Assembly (NCBI RefSeq): GCF_040869045.1
Contig: NC_090320.1
Location: 146,652,941-146,716,940, forward strand
Source: Eurosta solidaginis
Taxonomy: Eukaryota > Arthropoda > Insecta > Diptera > Tephritidae
Direction: 5' to 3'
Length of the DNA stretch: 64,000 nucleotides
The position numbers were made by a program, and so were the translations under genes. Below the pieces are notes generated by a model. The model worked only from the letters and a program-made list of their open reading frames with translations. It made no database searches and was not told the DNA's origin. Numbering within the stretch: the stretch's first letter is position 1; each line of letters opens with the position of its first letter. This document shows positions 51,541 through 61,880 of this stretch, one piece after another.

Positions 51541-52300
51541 CTTTCATTGTCTGTCGTAGTACCTTCTTCACGCATTGCACCATGCGTTCCAAAGCACTCC
51601 CTGCCGAAGGATTTTGAGGACAGTTAAATACCCACTCAACGCTCTTACTTTACAGATCGCTCTGTAATTCGTAGCAATCAAAGACATCTTTGAAGCGCTT
51701 TAACTCGCCATCCACACTGACGAAATTTTTCCCATTATCCGATCGTATCCCTTTTGGAACCCCTCTTTGATTCATAAAGTTGCGCAAAGCAAGGATACAT
51801 GCGTCCGTTGAAAGGTCGTGTGCAACCTCAATGTGGATAGCCCTCATCGCCAGGCATGTGAACAAGGCCACCCATCTCTTCTCTATGCGCCTCCCAACTG
51901 TGACGCTTACAGGCCCAAAGTAGTTCAAGCCGGTATACGTGAACGGTTTCACATATGCAGTAACTTGTCCCTTCTGCGGTGCTTCCGGCTTCGCCCTCTT
52001 AATTTTGCATGTGTTACACCCTGCTATGACTCCACAAAGGACCTTTCTTAGATTCGGGATCCAAAACCTTTATCGTATCATACAAATTGTCGCCTCGGTG
52101 TTCAAGTGTTTCATACGGCTATGCTCATGGGAGACGATAAGCTTTGTTACGGGATGTTTTGACGGTAGGATTATCGGATGTTTTGCGTCGTATGCCAACC
52201 AGCTGGCTTCATTCAAGCGACCACTGACCCGCAGGAGTCCATGAATATCTATGGACGGCGAAAGAGCGTATTCAAATGTACTGTTGGCTTGTCGGGTGGT
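51541..52300 (-). pseudogene. BEL integrase, N-terminal and catalytic part
   Basis: The HHCC region (C-N-T-C-K-I-K-R-A, about 52025) is followed by F-T-Y-T-G-L-N-Y-F-G-P-V, then A-M-R-A-I-H-I-E-V (about 51850) and I-R-S-D-N-G-K-N-F at about 51740, the second catalytic Asp. The frame then shifts to E-W-V-F-N-C-P and M-V-Q-C-V-K-K-V-L-R, and stops at the gypsy A insertion (51540/51537). Confidence 0.9.
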
Positions 52301-52329
52301 TGACTTGCAATTATTAATGAAACGTAGGA

Positions 52330-53090
52330 CCCAGGCGACGGCTCTTTTCAGTTTTATATACGCTCAAAACCTTTCAAAATCAATACAAATTTGTTTAATA
52401 GCTAAAAGTGTTAATTTAGGGCGCAGTTCTTTATGATCCTCTGTAGCTGTACCATAGGAAGTATCTGTTGGCCACTGACTCTCACGCCGATGTAAAAACG
52501 CTGGACCCGTATACCATCGAGAGGACGGACCCACATTTACCTCGTTGTGAACTCGAGTGGCCTCGTCGGCAACGTTTTCCTTTGTGGGTACCCCTCTCCA
52601 ATCCGACGGCTTTGACACACTTAGAATTTCCGCGATTCGATGGGCTACGAAAGGTTTATAGCGGCAATGCTCACTGGCTATCCACTTGAGGACCGTCCTC
52701 GAGTCGCTTCAAAACAAAATTTTGTTTACTCGCACTATATGCTCCTCCACTATCGTCGACATCATGCGCGATCCCAGTAATGCCGCCTGCAACTCGAGTC
52801 TGGGGATGGAGAGCGGCTTCAGAGGTGCACTTCTAGTTTTGGCAAATACGATTGAAACGGCTACATCACCCGATGAGGTCTCCGACCTCCAATATCCTAC
52901 AGTAGCAAAGGCATCCTCACTAGCGTCAACAAATACATGTAGTTGCAAGGAGTCTGGCTTTCCTTTGTAGAAGTAGTAACGTGGAATTTGGCAATCTGAT
53001 ACATTCAACATTTGTCTACGAAATTGGAACCAAATGTCGCTAACTTCCGGTGTAACTGGCTCGTCCCACCCTAGATCTCGCTTTCAGATC
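52330..53090 (-). pseudogene. BEL RNase H region
   Basis: 52709-53011 reads L-H-V-F-V-D-A-S-E-D-A-F (first Asp), K-T-R-S-A-P-L-K and S-I-P-R-L-E-L-Q-A-A (Glu). 52364-52618 continues V-P-T-K-E-N-V-A-D-E-A-T-R (last Asp) and P-A-F-L-H. A frame change lies between the two near 52700. Confidence 0.88.
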
Positions 53091-53800
53091 TCACGCATAA
53101 TAAGCTTAGCTGTTATAGTTAAGTGACTCAAGAGTCCCAATGGATCTAAAATGGGCATTATTACACTCAACAGCAATCATTCCGTTGGCGTAACATCACC
53201 ACTGATTACAGATGCACAATATCCATGAAATTCCGGCCAGTACGTACTGTATCGCTTTTTGGTAGCCACGCCATCCCCAGAACCTTCTCCGATGTGTTGG
53301 ATTCCTTTGACTTGATTGACAATGCTGTGGTTTCACCATCCAATGCAGCAACAACTTCACGGGCGTTAGACCTAAATTTCCGCAACTGAAAACTTGCACC
53401 TTTATGTACTTGACGAACCTGTTCCGAGATATGTATGGCTTCGGAGACGGTATCGAAACTATCAACATAGTCATCAACGTAATGGCGTTAGATTATAGCT
53501 TTAACTGCACGTCGATCATGATATGTTCTGAAGCATTCCTCACTTTAACATAGTTGGCCGAACACGGGGAGCATGCCGCACCGAACGTCGTGGCTGTCAT
53601 TTCGTAAACATTGGGAGCCTTCTGACCACCACCATCGTGCCACAAAAACCTCTGTGAACAACGATCTTCCAGGCGCATTACGACTTGGTAAAACATATCC
53701 TGAATGTCTGCGCATACTGCAACAGCACCTTCTCTTAAATGAAATAGAATTGACACCAGAGAGCGATACTGCCGAGGACCCTAAAGCAATTGGGAATTCA
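53091..53800 (-). pseudogene. BEL RT catalytic core
   Basis: V-C-A-D-I-Q-D-M-F-Y-Q-V (motif A) and T-T-F-G-A-A-C-S-P-C (motif B) lie in the frame 53493-53756. Y-V-D-D-Y-V-D-S-F (motif C) is at about 53485-53455 after a short frame break, followed by V-L-G-M-A-W and the connection domain near 53250-53100. All catalytic aspartates are readable. Confidence 0.9.
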
Positions 53801-54838
53801 GCGAAACTCCATTTGACGTCCTGCTGCATAGAACACCAATCGCAGTTTACCTGGCTTTTGGGGGTTTACCACCCCAAAGTGCGGAAGAGACCAAGTCGTT
53901 GCAGTTGTTTCCGCGGCTTTACGTGACAGCAGCTTACGCGCATAATTTTTGACGATATATATTTCGATGATATTTTGGTAGGCCTTGCCGAACTCGTTGT
54001 CCTTAGCCATGCGTCGTTCGAAGCCTACAAGGCGTCTCAATGCCATGCTGTAACTGTCTGGTAGCTCGATCCTGTCGTGCTTCCACAACAACCCGGTTTG
54101 AAATCTACCATTCAACTTCACTGTAGTTTCTTCAAGAATACGTTTTGCCCGCATATCATCTGCGCTTTCAATCGGCGGTGCAGCTCTTACTCCAAATGAG
54201 TCGACGCTGAAATAGTCTTTTATCATATTATGCATCTGGCAGTCTGATGCGTTGGCGTGAAGGCAAGACAGCTTCCTTGGCTGCGAAGTGGTGGACGGTC
54301 CAAATATGACGCAACCGATATCTGTAAACGTTGCGTATGGTCCCTTATGGTTCGTTGTCGTCCCTTGGGTAGGCAGACCGAGATGGCAGTGGTCCAGTCC
54401 AATTAAAACTTTCGGCGTTATGTTTTGATACGGCTGTACCGGCATTTTACCTTGATACTTTTCGGTATTACTGATACCAGTCTGACTGAGGCTTTGCATG
54501 TGCAAGTTTAAATTGGCTACACCATGGACGTTCCGTAGCATATGACTTTTCTGCATTCCCACACCACTGACAAACAAATGAACCAAGGCGACGGGCTGAT
54601 TTACGGCGTTACCTCCAAACCGTTGAATTTCTACGTAACGTTTTTCGGCCCGAAGTCCAAGTTCCTTTACCAAAGAGTCATCCATCATCGTAATCGATGA
54701 TCCTTCATCGAGTAAAGCATACGTATTGAGTCGCAGATTTGCATTAGCGCGTTCGGAGCAGTTGAAGACCGGACTGTTAGTGCTCAGTGATTCAGGCGCT
54801 TGAGATTTGGCTGGCTGATCACCCTGACACTCATGCAA
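53798..54838 (-). CDS. BEL protease and RT fingers
   Basis: 346 open codons. L-L-D-E-G-S-S-I-T-M-M (residues about 42-52) is the Pao-type protease active site (D-x-G-S). Later come V-L-I-G-L-D-H and the RT entry: T-G-L-L-W-K-H (about residue 245), L-P-D-S-Y, R-R-L-x-x-x-E-R-R and W-S-L-P-H-F-G-V-V-N, then K-L-R-L-V-F. It ends in a frameshift just before motif A. This is the longest intact BEL piece. Confidence 0.9.
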   Translation of the reverse strand: MHECQGDQPAKSQAPESLSTNSPVFNCSERANANLRLNTYALLDEGSSITMMDDSLVKELGLRAEKRYVEIQRFGGNAVNQPVALVHLFVSGVGMQKSHMLRNVHGVANLNLHMQSLSQTGISNTEKYQGKMPVQPYQNITPKVLIGLDHCHLGLPTQGTTTNHKGPYATFTDIGCVIFGPSTTSQPRKLSCLHANASDCQMHNMIKDYFSVDSFGVRAAPPIESADDMRAKRILEETTVKLNGRFQTGLLWKHDRIELPDSYSMALRRLVGFERRMAKDNEFGKAYQNIIEIYIVKNYARKLLSRKAAETTATTWSLPHFGVVNPQKPGKLRLVFYAAGRQMEFR

Positions 54839-55099
54839 GAAACGATTGTGGAACTAGAGCAACCTTTCACTGAACAAGGTTTGCGGCGGCAGGAGTCGCG
54901 AGTAGAGTGACTAGGCCAAAAACAGCTAAAACAAAGACGTAATCGTTTTACCAGTTTCCATCGCTCCGGTACATTGGCTTCGAGCAGACGTCTACAATCA
55001 GTAGATTTATGATCACCTTGTCAAACGATGCATTTGGTAGTACGTTGTTCGCCGGCTGTATGAAATACTGCGCGTCGTTTAGATTCTTTTGCATCACTG
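54839..55099 (-). pseudogene. BEL nucleocapsid zinc knuckles
   Basis: In shifted frames the minus strand reads H-K-S-T-D-C-R and W-K-L-V-K-R-L-R-L-C-F-S-C-F-G, the typical paired knuckles between Gag and protease of Pao elements. Several Cys/His are already lost or out of frame. Confidence 0.75.
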
Positions 55100-57131
55100 G
55101 CCTGGACCATCTGTACGAAGCTCGCAACCTCAGCCGAATAGAAGAAGAGTGACGAGCCCAATCCAAACGTTTCTTAAGAGGAAGCTTCGCCATTAGTTCG
55201 CCCAATAAATTTGGATTTGCCAAGTGTTTATCTTCACCTATAGACTGAAGGAAAGCTGTAAGATTTTTAGTTGTGGTTTCGAACGAGACTAATTTGCCAA
55301 TATTAGCTTCTGAGATAGGTAGTACCTCTCGTATAACTTTGATTTGGCTCCGAATGAGCTGCTCAGGACGACCGAACCTAAATCGTAGTTGCTCAATAAT
55401 AAAATTCACATTGCTTGGGTGTAATAATAGGGACTTAACTACCTCCCTTGCTTCCCCTTTAAGGCGTTTGTTAAAACGCTAGTTATTTTCAAAACTGGAA
55501 TAATTATAGACCGCCGTCGACTCTGTTAATGCTGCATAAAATATTAGCCAGTCCTCTGCTTGACCTGAAAACAATGGTAAATCTAACAATTTCCTGGGTG
55601 GTGGCATGTAATTTATTGGCTGGGTATGGCTTGACAAGTTCGCTCTTAAGTTATGAGCGGCGGTGACGACCGGTGCGCAGGTAGTGGATACACCATAATG
55701 TTCAGCCATGGTATGTGACCAGGATGACCGACCATAGCACGACGTGGAGCTCGACGAAAGGGTATGCTTGGCTTCATGTGAGGCTCTATATGACTCGCCT
55801 ACTAATTGGGTCAGGGTACCATTAGGAGCAGCAATGTAGCTGGGCTGAATAATTGTTGCATAATTGGCTGGCTGCTCATTCAACGAAGCTGTTGAATTCA
55901 CTATACATGGTTGCTCATTTGCTGGCGATACACTCGTCGATACTGGTTGCCCGACGTGAGGCTTATGCGACCCCATGGTACCACTGCCCGATGCTATACT
56001 ACAGATCGACGCCATGAATTTATTGTGAATTGGAGTGGCTACCTGCGCAGCCGGCGTCACGACACATTGTTGATGCGTATATGTATTTAACCTAACCGGA
56101 GATGTGGCTGGTGGCATTAAATGTGATGATGCTGCTACTTTACGTTGGCGTTCGGTTTCTGCGATTTTAACTTCTGCTTGCCTAAGTTGCAGCTCCAATC
56201 TAAAAATTTGTTGTTGCATTGATAAAAGAATATTAACTTGCGATGCATTATACGTACATGTGCATACTGCTGTAGCGCCACTGCTGGCGTTCCACGGCGC
56301 TGAGACGTTGGCAGAGGATTCTACGGATCCGGCGGTGGCATTGGAGTTGACAAACGGTGCAATGTTAGCGTTAACAGAAGTGGCAGAGTTTTCATTAACA
56401 GAAGCGGTGGCGTTGGCAGAGGTAACAGCGCTAGCATCGGCAGAAGCGGCGGCGTATATGTTGGCAGAGCTGGCAGCGTTTCTATTGGCAGAGGCGGCGG
56501 CGTATATGTTAGCAGAGCTGGCAGCGTTTCCATTGGCAGAGGCGGCGACATTGACGTTGGCAGAGGTGGTACAGTCAGACAAGGAGACGATCTTATGTAC
56601 GTCGACTATGACCGGGGGTGGTGAAACCCGGACCAACACTGACATGGGCATTATTATAATAAGTGGAAAGTTCGCTTACCTGGTAAATCGGGCTAGGACT
56701 TGGTTCAAAAATATTTACATTCATACGTGATGTACTTGCTGTTGTTGGCATGGCGCCAAACATACTAGTTGGCTGATCATTATATGGCGGTGCGCTTGTG
56801 GGAGCACAAGGTGGTGCGACATTGATACTATGGCAGTGGACGCCGGCGTACTGGATAGCATTCTGTTGGAAACACTTGACATATTTGACTGGACACATGA
56901 CTGCACTGCAAACGGTGTACTGATAGGTGAGGACGTATTACATAACGAGACATTTAAGGGTACACTAGGCACGACAATCGAAGTTCCGGCGTCTAGTACA
57001 CACGGCTGATTCAACGACAAATTACTTGGCACATATAGTGGAGCGCTATGTAGGGGCGCGTTTGGCGATATACTTTGAGTACTAGATTGTGTCACATTTG
57101 ATTGTGCAGTCGGTGCATTTGATTTAGACAT
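55100..57131 (-). pseudogene. BEL Gag, with alanine/serine/asparagine repeats
   Basis: The frame starts at 57131 (M-S-K-S-N-A-P-T) and continues in shifted frames at 56593-56898, 55479-56651 and 54948-55409. The long 390-codon part holds degenerate repeats with A-N-I-Y-A-A-A-S-A-N and A-A-S-S (residues about 35-110), a short coiled stretch (F-R-L-E-L-Q-L-R-Q-A-E-V-K) and, at its end, L-P-L-F-S-G-Q-A-E-D-W, the start of the DUF1759-type Pao Gag domain. That domain continues in the next frame (F-I-I-E-Q-L-R-F-R-F-G-R-P). Confidence 0.88.
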
Positions 57132-57289
57132 GGCATTTTACTTAGACGATACAGTCCCGACTTTAGTAGTGGCGGCACTTTTCATTTTGTTGCCTTCTAG
57201 CTGAAGGCGCGAACTTCGGCGTACTGGTGACCTTTGCACATACATACACAGGCAATTTATGTGTTATCCAATAGATTGGGAAATAAAGA

Positions 57290-57664
57290 TATAGCGTAGC
57301 AAATAATTCGGATTTGGGATGAACAAAAATTGCCAGAAGATTCAAGCTCGCTTATTCAAGCTTATTCAATTTCATTTCTGTGTAAAAAAAGGTTATGTAA
57401 AATTCAATTTGACAATAAATTAGACACATTACTTACCCCAGTATTTTTCTCCGTCTGTTCGCTACGCGTGGTAATTTTCCAATAACGGAATTTTATAGAT
57501 CAATTATACCGCTGAAAGTAACTGAATTTGCGAATGACGGAACAAAGAAGAAACAGCTGGGGTGAGCAAAGGAAAACTAAACAGAGATGCATTTGTGGTG
57601 AAGTATACATTTGGTAACTTAAGGTTGCCAGCTAGTTTACATTTCAAATAATTCAATCTATTAC
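57290..57664 (-). repeat. BEL LTR (5' LTR of the minus-strand element)
   Basis: About 375 bp, the near-copy of 31691-32080 with scattered substitutions and the short repeat lacking. It lies upstream of the gag frames on the minus strand. Confidence 0.9.
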
Positions 57665-58639
57665 CATATCAGATACATAAAGAAGTATGTAGATGATATA
57701 TTCGCAATTATAAAGAAAAAGGACGCGGAAGACATCTTGAAAATATTGAATTCACAGCATACTAAAATAAAATTTACCATGGAAATAGAACAAGAAAATG
57801 AAATGGCCTTCCTAGACCTAAAAGTAATCCATAAAAATAGAAAATGTACAACGAAATGGTACACGAAAACCACTGTATCGGGGAGAATAATTAATTACCA
57901 TTCGAACCATCCATGGAAGCAAATGTTAAACACAGCGAAGAACTTAATTAGAAAATCAATATTACTCACTGACCACGAGTTTATGCCAGAAAACAAACAC
58001 AAGATTAAAAACATTTTGTACGAAAACAGCTATCCACATAAGTTTATTGAAAAATTAATAGAAAATGTAACAAACAAAATTCGCGAAGATAAAAAGGAAA
58101 CACTAAAATCCGAAGAAACTCACCAAAAATATATCGGAGTAACATTTATCCCGAGTTTAACGGACAACCAAAATCTCCATAAAATAATGAAAATTAAAAA
58201 TTTGAACTATGCACACAAGCCAAACCTCACTTTAAGAAATATTTTTACAAAAACAAAGGATCCGGTGGAAAAAGAGCAACAGAACAACGTAGTATATCAA
58301 ATAAAATGTAATGGCAAAGTGGGTGAAATATGTGATCAATACTACATAGGCACAACTAAACGGCAACTGGGTATACGGCTAAACGAACACAGAACAGATG
58401 CGAAAAATAAAAAGATGACAACGGTTCTCGCGCAGCACCTTACAAAGAGTAACCATACAGCGGATTTTGACCATGCACAAATATTAGACATAGAAAAAAG
58501 AGAAAAAAACAGGACTAACTTTAGAGAGCTTAAGAATACAACACAAAATACACCAGGTTATGAATTTCAAAGAGGGCGCCAACAATGTAAGCAACATTTA
58601 CACCGCAGTTGTACAAAGAGCGAAGAGACAAATCAGTGA
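57665..58639 (+). pseudogene. PLE2 RT C-terminal half and GIY-YIG endonuclease
   Basis: Begins with K-K-Y-V-D-D-I-F-A-I-I (motif C, about 57685-57715), then M-A-F-L-D-L-K-V (about 57804-57825). It continues without a stop through L-T-L-R-N-I-F, then Y-Q-I-K-C-N-G, Y-Y-I-G-T-T-K-R-Q-L-G-I-R-L-N-E-H (the GIY-YIG core, about 58340-58390) and H-L-T-K-S-N-H. Ends at TGA 58637-58639. The right half is fully open; the element was probably intact or nearly so when BEL inserted. Confidence 0.93.
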
Positions 58640-58793
58640 TAGTTAGTAATATGTAAATATGTTTGTTTGTGATATTATAATTAGTTAAATAATCGATGTA
58701 AATAATAATTGTCAAGATTGAATTTTCGTGTTTATTGTTGGAAAAAGTGGTTAATTTTTATATATTTGACATATTTTCAAATAAAACAGCTCT

Positions 58794-58826
58794 CTGAAGA
58801 TGACGCAATAAGCGTCGAAACGCGTC
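58794..58826 (+). ncRNA. Hammerhead-ribozyme-like motif of PLE2
   Basis: CTGAAGA (58794-58800), one T, helix II GACGC/GCGTC with AATAA loop, GAAA (58817-58820), CGCG (minimal helix III) and TC, giving a GTC cleavage triplet ending at 58826. Helix I is weak (TCT before the core, AAAG after the site). Same architecture as the PLE1 motifs, with unrelated helix sequences. Confidence 0.75.
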
Positions 58827-58903
58827 AAAGTAACACAAAAACAACAAAGTGCACTTATTTAAAACGACCATAAAAGCTCTACCAAGCAAACCAGAAACTT
58901 GGT

Positions 58904-59063
58904 ATTGTTGCTGTTTAGTTCTATTTATAGAAATACAACGAATTAACCAATTTTGTCTATTTGTATGAGTTAATCGGTGATTGCCCGTATTGATTTAAAT
59001 GTATGAAAACATTTATTTGAAGCAATTTTTAATTTTATAATTTATTTAATAATTTGGGAAAAA
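58904..59063 (-). mobile_element. S-family copy 3, right part, and start of a further unit
   Basis: Continues 30709 after removal of the nested insertions. At 59031 a new AATTTTATAATTTATTTAAT start begins a third tandem unit, which is cut off after about 33 bp. An inverted S fragment (59064-59110) follows. Confidence 0.75.
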
Positions 59064-59339
59064 GTTCATACATTTAAAGCAATACCGGCAATCCCCGATT
59101 AACTCATACAAATGAAAAATTTTTAGTTTTAAACTTTGTTCATAATATTCATGTACATGTCTACTACTATGGCAGTCGCCTTCATACTACTATTCCGTTA
59201 TTTAAAAAAAAATTAAGTTCGGAAAAATGCAACCTTATCACGTGCATTCTCAAACAAGGTCGCCACACCACGCTTTCATTCGGGACCAAAATTTATCGAA
59301 AAAAGGACCAGATCTCAAAAAAAGGACCAAATTTTAGTT
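59064..59339. other. Inverted S fragment and unassigned DNA
   Basis: 59064-59110 is the inverse of the S-family end (TACATTTAAAGCAATAC). 59111-59339 is AT-rich with a duplicated AAAAAAGGACCA motif (59301, 59319). No gene. Confidence 0.5.
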
Positions 59340-59702
59340 TTATTTTATTGGTATACAAACAATTCGGCAAGTTTCCTCACTAGGGTAGGCACCTTGTCGC
59401 TGGTGTGAGGGCTTAGCCGAACTCCATAGCGCCCGACTATGATGCGGAGCTGTTTAGGATTGAAATCTACGCCGTTTCGCCTCAAATCCAGGGTGTTATG
59501 CGGACCGTGCCTATTGTACGATTTGCAGCCAGGGGATAAATTCGGCTGTACTCGGATGGAGTCTTCCCGATACCGGGCCACCTCGGGAAGTATTTATGGC
59601 CTTACCAGAGTAAGGGGCGCTGCTGTGGCGGACGGTTCTTTCCCCGTATATAATACTGGACCGTTGAGCCCGCCTTGTCGGGCAGGTGGTCGTACGACCA
59701 AG

Positions 59703-61234
59703 ATGAACGACTCATTACCTGATTGTAATAATTACGATGTAAAGAGGAGGACTGAGTATCAATCCAAGGACGACAAGTACGAATTAAGCGATGCGTCGGA
59801 CTCGGGGAGCGAGAGTAGTGCTGATTCAATGAACTCCGTGTTGGAGAAGCACACAAATGAAAACGGAGTAGAAGAGTGGAGAATGGTACGGAGCGGAGGA
59901 AGTAAAATAGTTCTCTCGCAGTACCATGCAGCACTAAGAATTGTACAACGATTGGGAGCAGTGGTCGACCCAACAGAAGTGGAGATCGAGCGCTCGGAAT
60001 GGGCCCATGAAGCGGTAGAAGTAGGTCGAAGGCAGTTCAAAAGGTTTGCTGCGAGAAACCCTCGGTTCTGCAACCGGTACGAGGAGGAAGAAGCGTCGAA
60101 TGGCAGAATGAAGAAGCAACGTTCGGCGGTAGACGACAAGCCTGCTTTCAAGAGGCAGAAAGGACCCAGTCCTACAGCCGGGAGGCAGGGCAGTCGCTTA
60201 GACAAGACAAGTAGGCCCAAAGCTGTAAGACAGATGGGCTCCAATAGCGAGGTAGCAACTACCTCGAAAGCTGCGAGTCAGAGGGAAGTTCCAACTACGG
60301 AAGTAGGAAATAAGCCAAAGGGAGATAACGCTAAGACTCCGGCTTTCTCGGAGGTACTAATGGGAGTTAACGCTAAGACTCCAGCTTTCTCGGATGTGCC
60401 AAAGGGAGATAAAACTAAGATGATTCCCGAGAAGATGAGCTATGTGGCAAAGTAGTCACTGACTGTGGCCCTGGTTGATCGTAGCAGTCCTTTCACACAA
60501 ATCACTACTAAAAGGTGGAGATCTGTGGAAAGGGAGCTTATTAGCTTAATGCTTAAGATGATGCGGGACCAACCAAGTAAGCCCCTTCCAACCTTTGATT
60601 CGGGGGGATGGTATAATGGTCTGAAGATGATAGCGTGCGACAACATCACGAGCTTGCGGTGGCTGGAGGAAGTGGTTCCAAACCTCCAAAGGCAAGGCAA
60701 GAACGCGCGGTTTGAGGTGGTAGATAAAGCGCAAATCCCCACGGTACCAAAAGTTAAGTTATGGATAACATGCGTGATGAAGTCGGAGGATACACTGCGA
60801 CCTCTGCAGAATCAGAATCCGAACATACCAATACAGGATTGGAAGGTACTTACTGTATCTCGGCCTACTGAGTATGGTCAGTTCTACATCTTCCAAATAA
60901 ACAAGCAGGAGGATGCAAAATGTCCTTTGGCACTGGCAAAATTTACATGCGACTCAGGAAAATAAGTCAGGAGGATAAAAACCCTAACACGCTAAAGGTG
61001 GGCAAAGTCGAAAAGGACCTCAAAATCCTAAGGGAAAAAAGACAGGTGGAGGTTCCCGACGTCACCACGAAGGTGTTAGAAGAGGACCAACTGCCAAATG
61101 GTGCTGTGACTCGCACAGTGGAACACCCGGAACAACAGTCACGAGAGGCTGAAGGGGGCCTCGAATACTCTAAAACAAAAGGGCAAGGTGAGGACGACGA
61201 CGTCAAGACGAAGGTTCTGGAAGGGGACAAATAG
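59703..61234 (+). pseudogene. LOA-like ORF1 (DUF4780-like Gag)
   Basis: The best start is ATG 59703 (M-N-D-S-L-P-D-C-N-N); the frame is open further upstream. Ser/Asp-rich acidic part, K/R-rich part, three repeats of K-T-P-A-F-S/D-V-P-K-G type (about 60320-60420). Then TAG 60453-60455, after which the same frame gives W-Y-N-G-L-K-M-I-A-C-D-N and W-L-E-E-V-V-P-N-L (DUF4780-like RNA-binding region). A frameshift near 60920-60965 leads to F-G-T-G-K-I-Y-M-R-L and an acidic tail. Binds element RNA, by analogy. Confidence 0.8.
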
Positions 61235-61238
61235 CCCA

Positions 61239-61880
61239 ATGGTGCTGAGAGTCCTACAGATAAACCTCCAACACAGTAAAGTGACGTCGAGCGAACTCCT
61301 CCTAACCCTTAAGGAGGGTTCGTTTGACTTGGCGCTGGTCCAGGAGCCGTGGTTCTCATCGGGAAGAAAGGTTTCTGGACTTGGCGCGCGCGGATTTGGC
61401 GTTTACTATGCGCAAACGGAAGGACGGGCGCGAGCTGTAGTAATGGTAAGGAAACAGCTGCATTCATATATGCTGCCTAATTACACCACTGAGGACCTCG
61501 TAGCGGTGGCCGTTGAGCAAAAGAATAAGAAGGCATTTATCCTGGCGTCCTGCTACATGGCCCATGCTGCGGAGGTTCCACCGATGGAGTGCAAAAGGCT
61601 AGTACAGGAGGAAGGGCGCAAAGAGCTGTTGGTCATAGGCGCAGATGCAAATGCGCACCACAATGCGTGGGGAGGAGCAGATACGAACGAGAGACGTGAA
61701 TCTCAATTTTTTTTACATCCTGCAAACCAATTTGCAGATAGCCAATAAGGGAACTCTCCCTACATACATTTGTCCAACATCCAGCAATGTTCTGGATATT
61801 ACCTGATATATCAAGGTATGATTGGGTGGTTCTTGATACACCATCCTTCTCCGACCATGCGTATATCAGCTTCAGCATCC
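61239..61880 (+). pseudogene. LOA-like APE endonuclease
   Basis: Starts M-V-L-R-V-L-Q-I-N-L-Q-H-S-K (Asn of the active site), then A-L-V-Q-E-P-W (catalytic Glu, about 61335), I-G-A-D-A-N-A-H-H-N-A-W-G (about 61640, catalytic Asp/Asn). The frame stops near 61748 but S-D-H-A-Y-I (catalytic His) is found at about 61853 in the next frame. The T-run at 61707-61714 is the likely slip. Confidence 0.88.

Larger units (their letters stand above)
31686..57664 (-). mobile_element. BEL/Pao LTR retrotransposon inserted in PLE2
   Basis: Minus strand, about 7.0 kb after removing gypsy A. LTRs 31691-32080 and 57290-57664. The probable duplication is CATAT (31681-31685, 57665-57669); the exact edges are uncertain by a few bases. 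A purine tract (minus-strand GGGGGCGGGGA, 32081-32092) precedes the 3' LTR. Coding order Gag, zinc knuckles, protease, RT, RNase H, integrase is that of Pao/BEL. Frames are broken in many places. Confidence 0.92.
30710..58892 (+). mobile_element. Penelope-like element 2 (PLE2), outermost host of the nested insertions
   Basis: Two halves, 30710-31685 and 57665-58892, together about 2.2 kb. AGAAACTTGGT flanks it (30699-30709, 58893-58903). The first ~35 bp (AACTACCATAAAAGCTCTAC) repeat the last ~35 bp (AACGACCATAAAAGCTCTAC), as expected for a Penelope-like element with a partial upstream flanking repeat. RT motifs A and B are in the left half; motif C and the GIY-YIG endonuclease are in the right half. 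26 kb of other elements lie between. Confidence 0.93.

Noticed and set aside
56104..56730. 208-codon plus-strand open frame with A-E-A-A-A-Y-M-L-A-E repeats
   Set aside because: It is antisense to the repeat region of BEL Gag; the repeat keeps several frames open.
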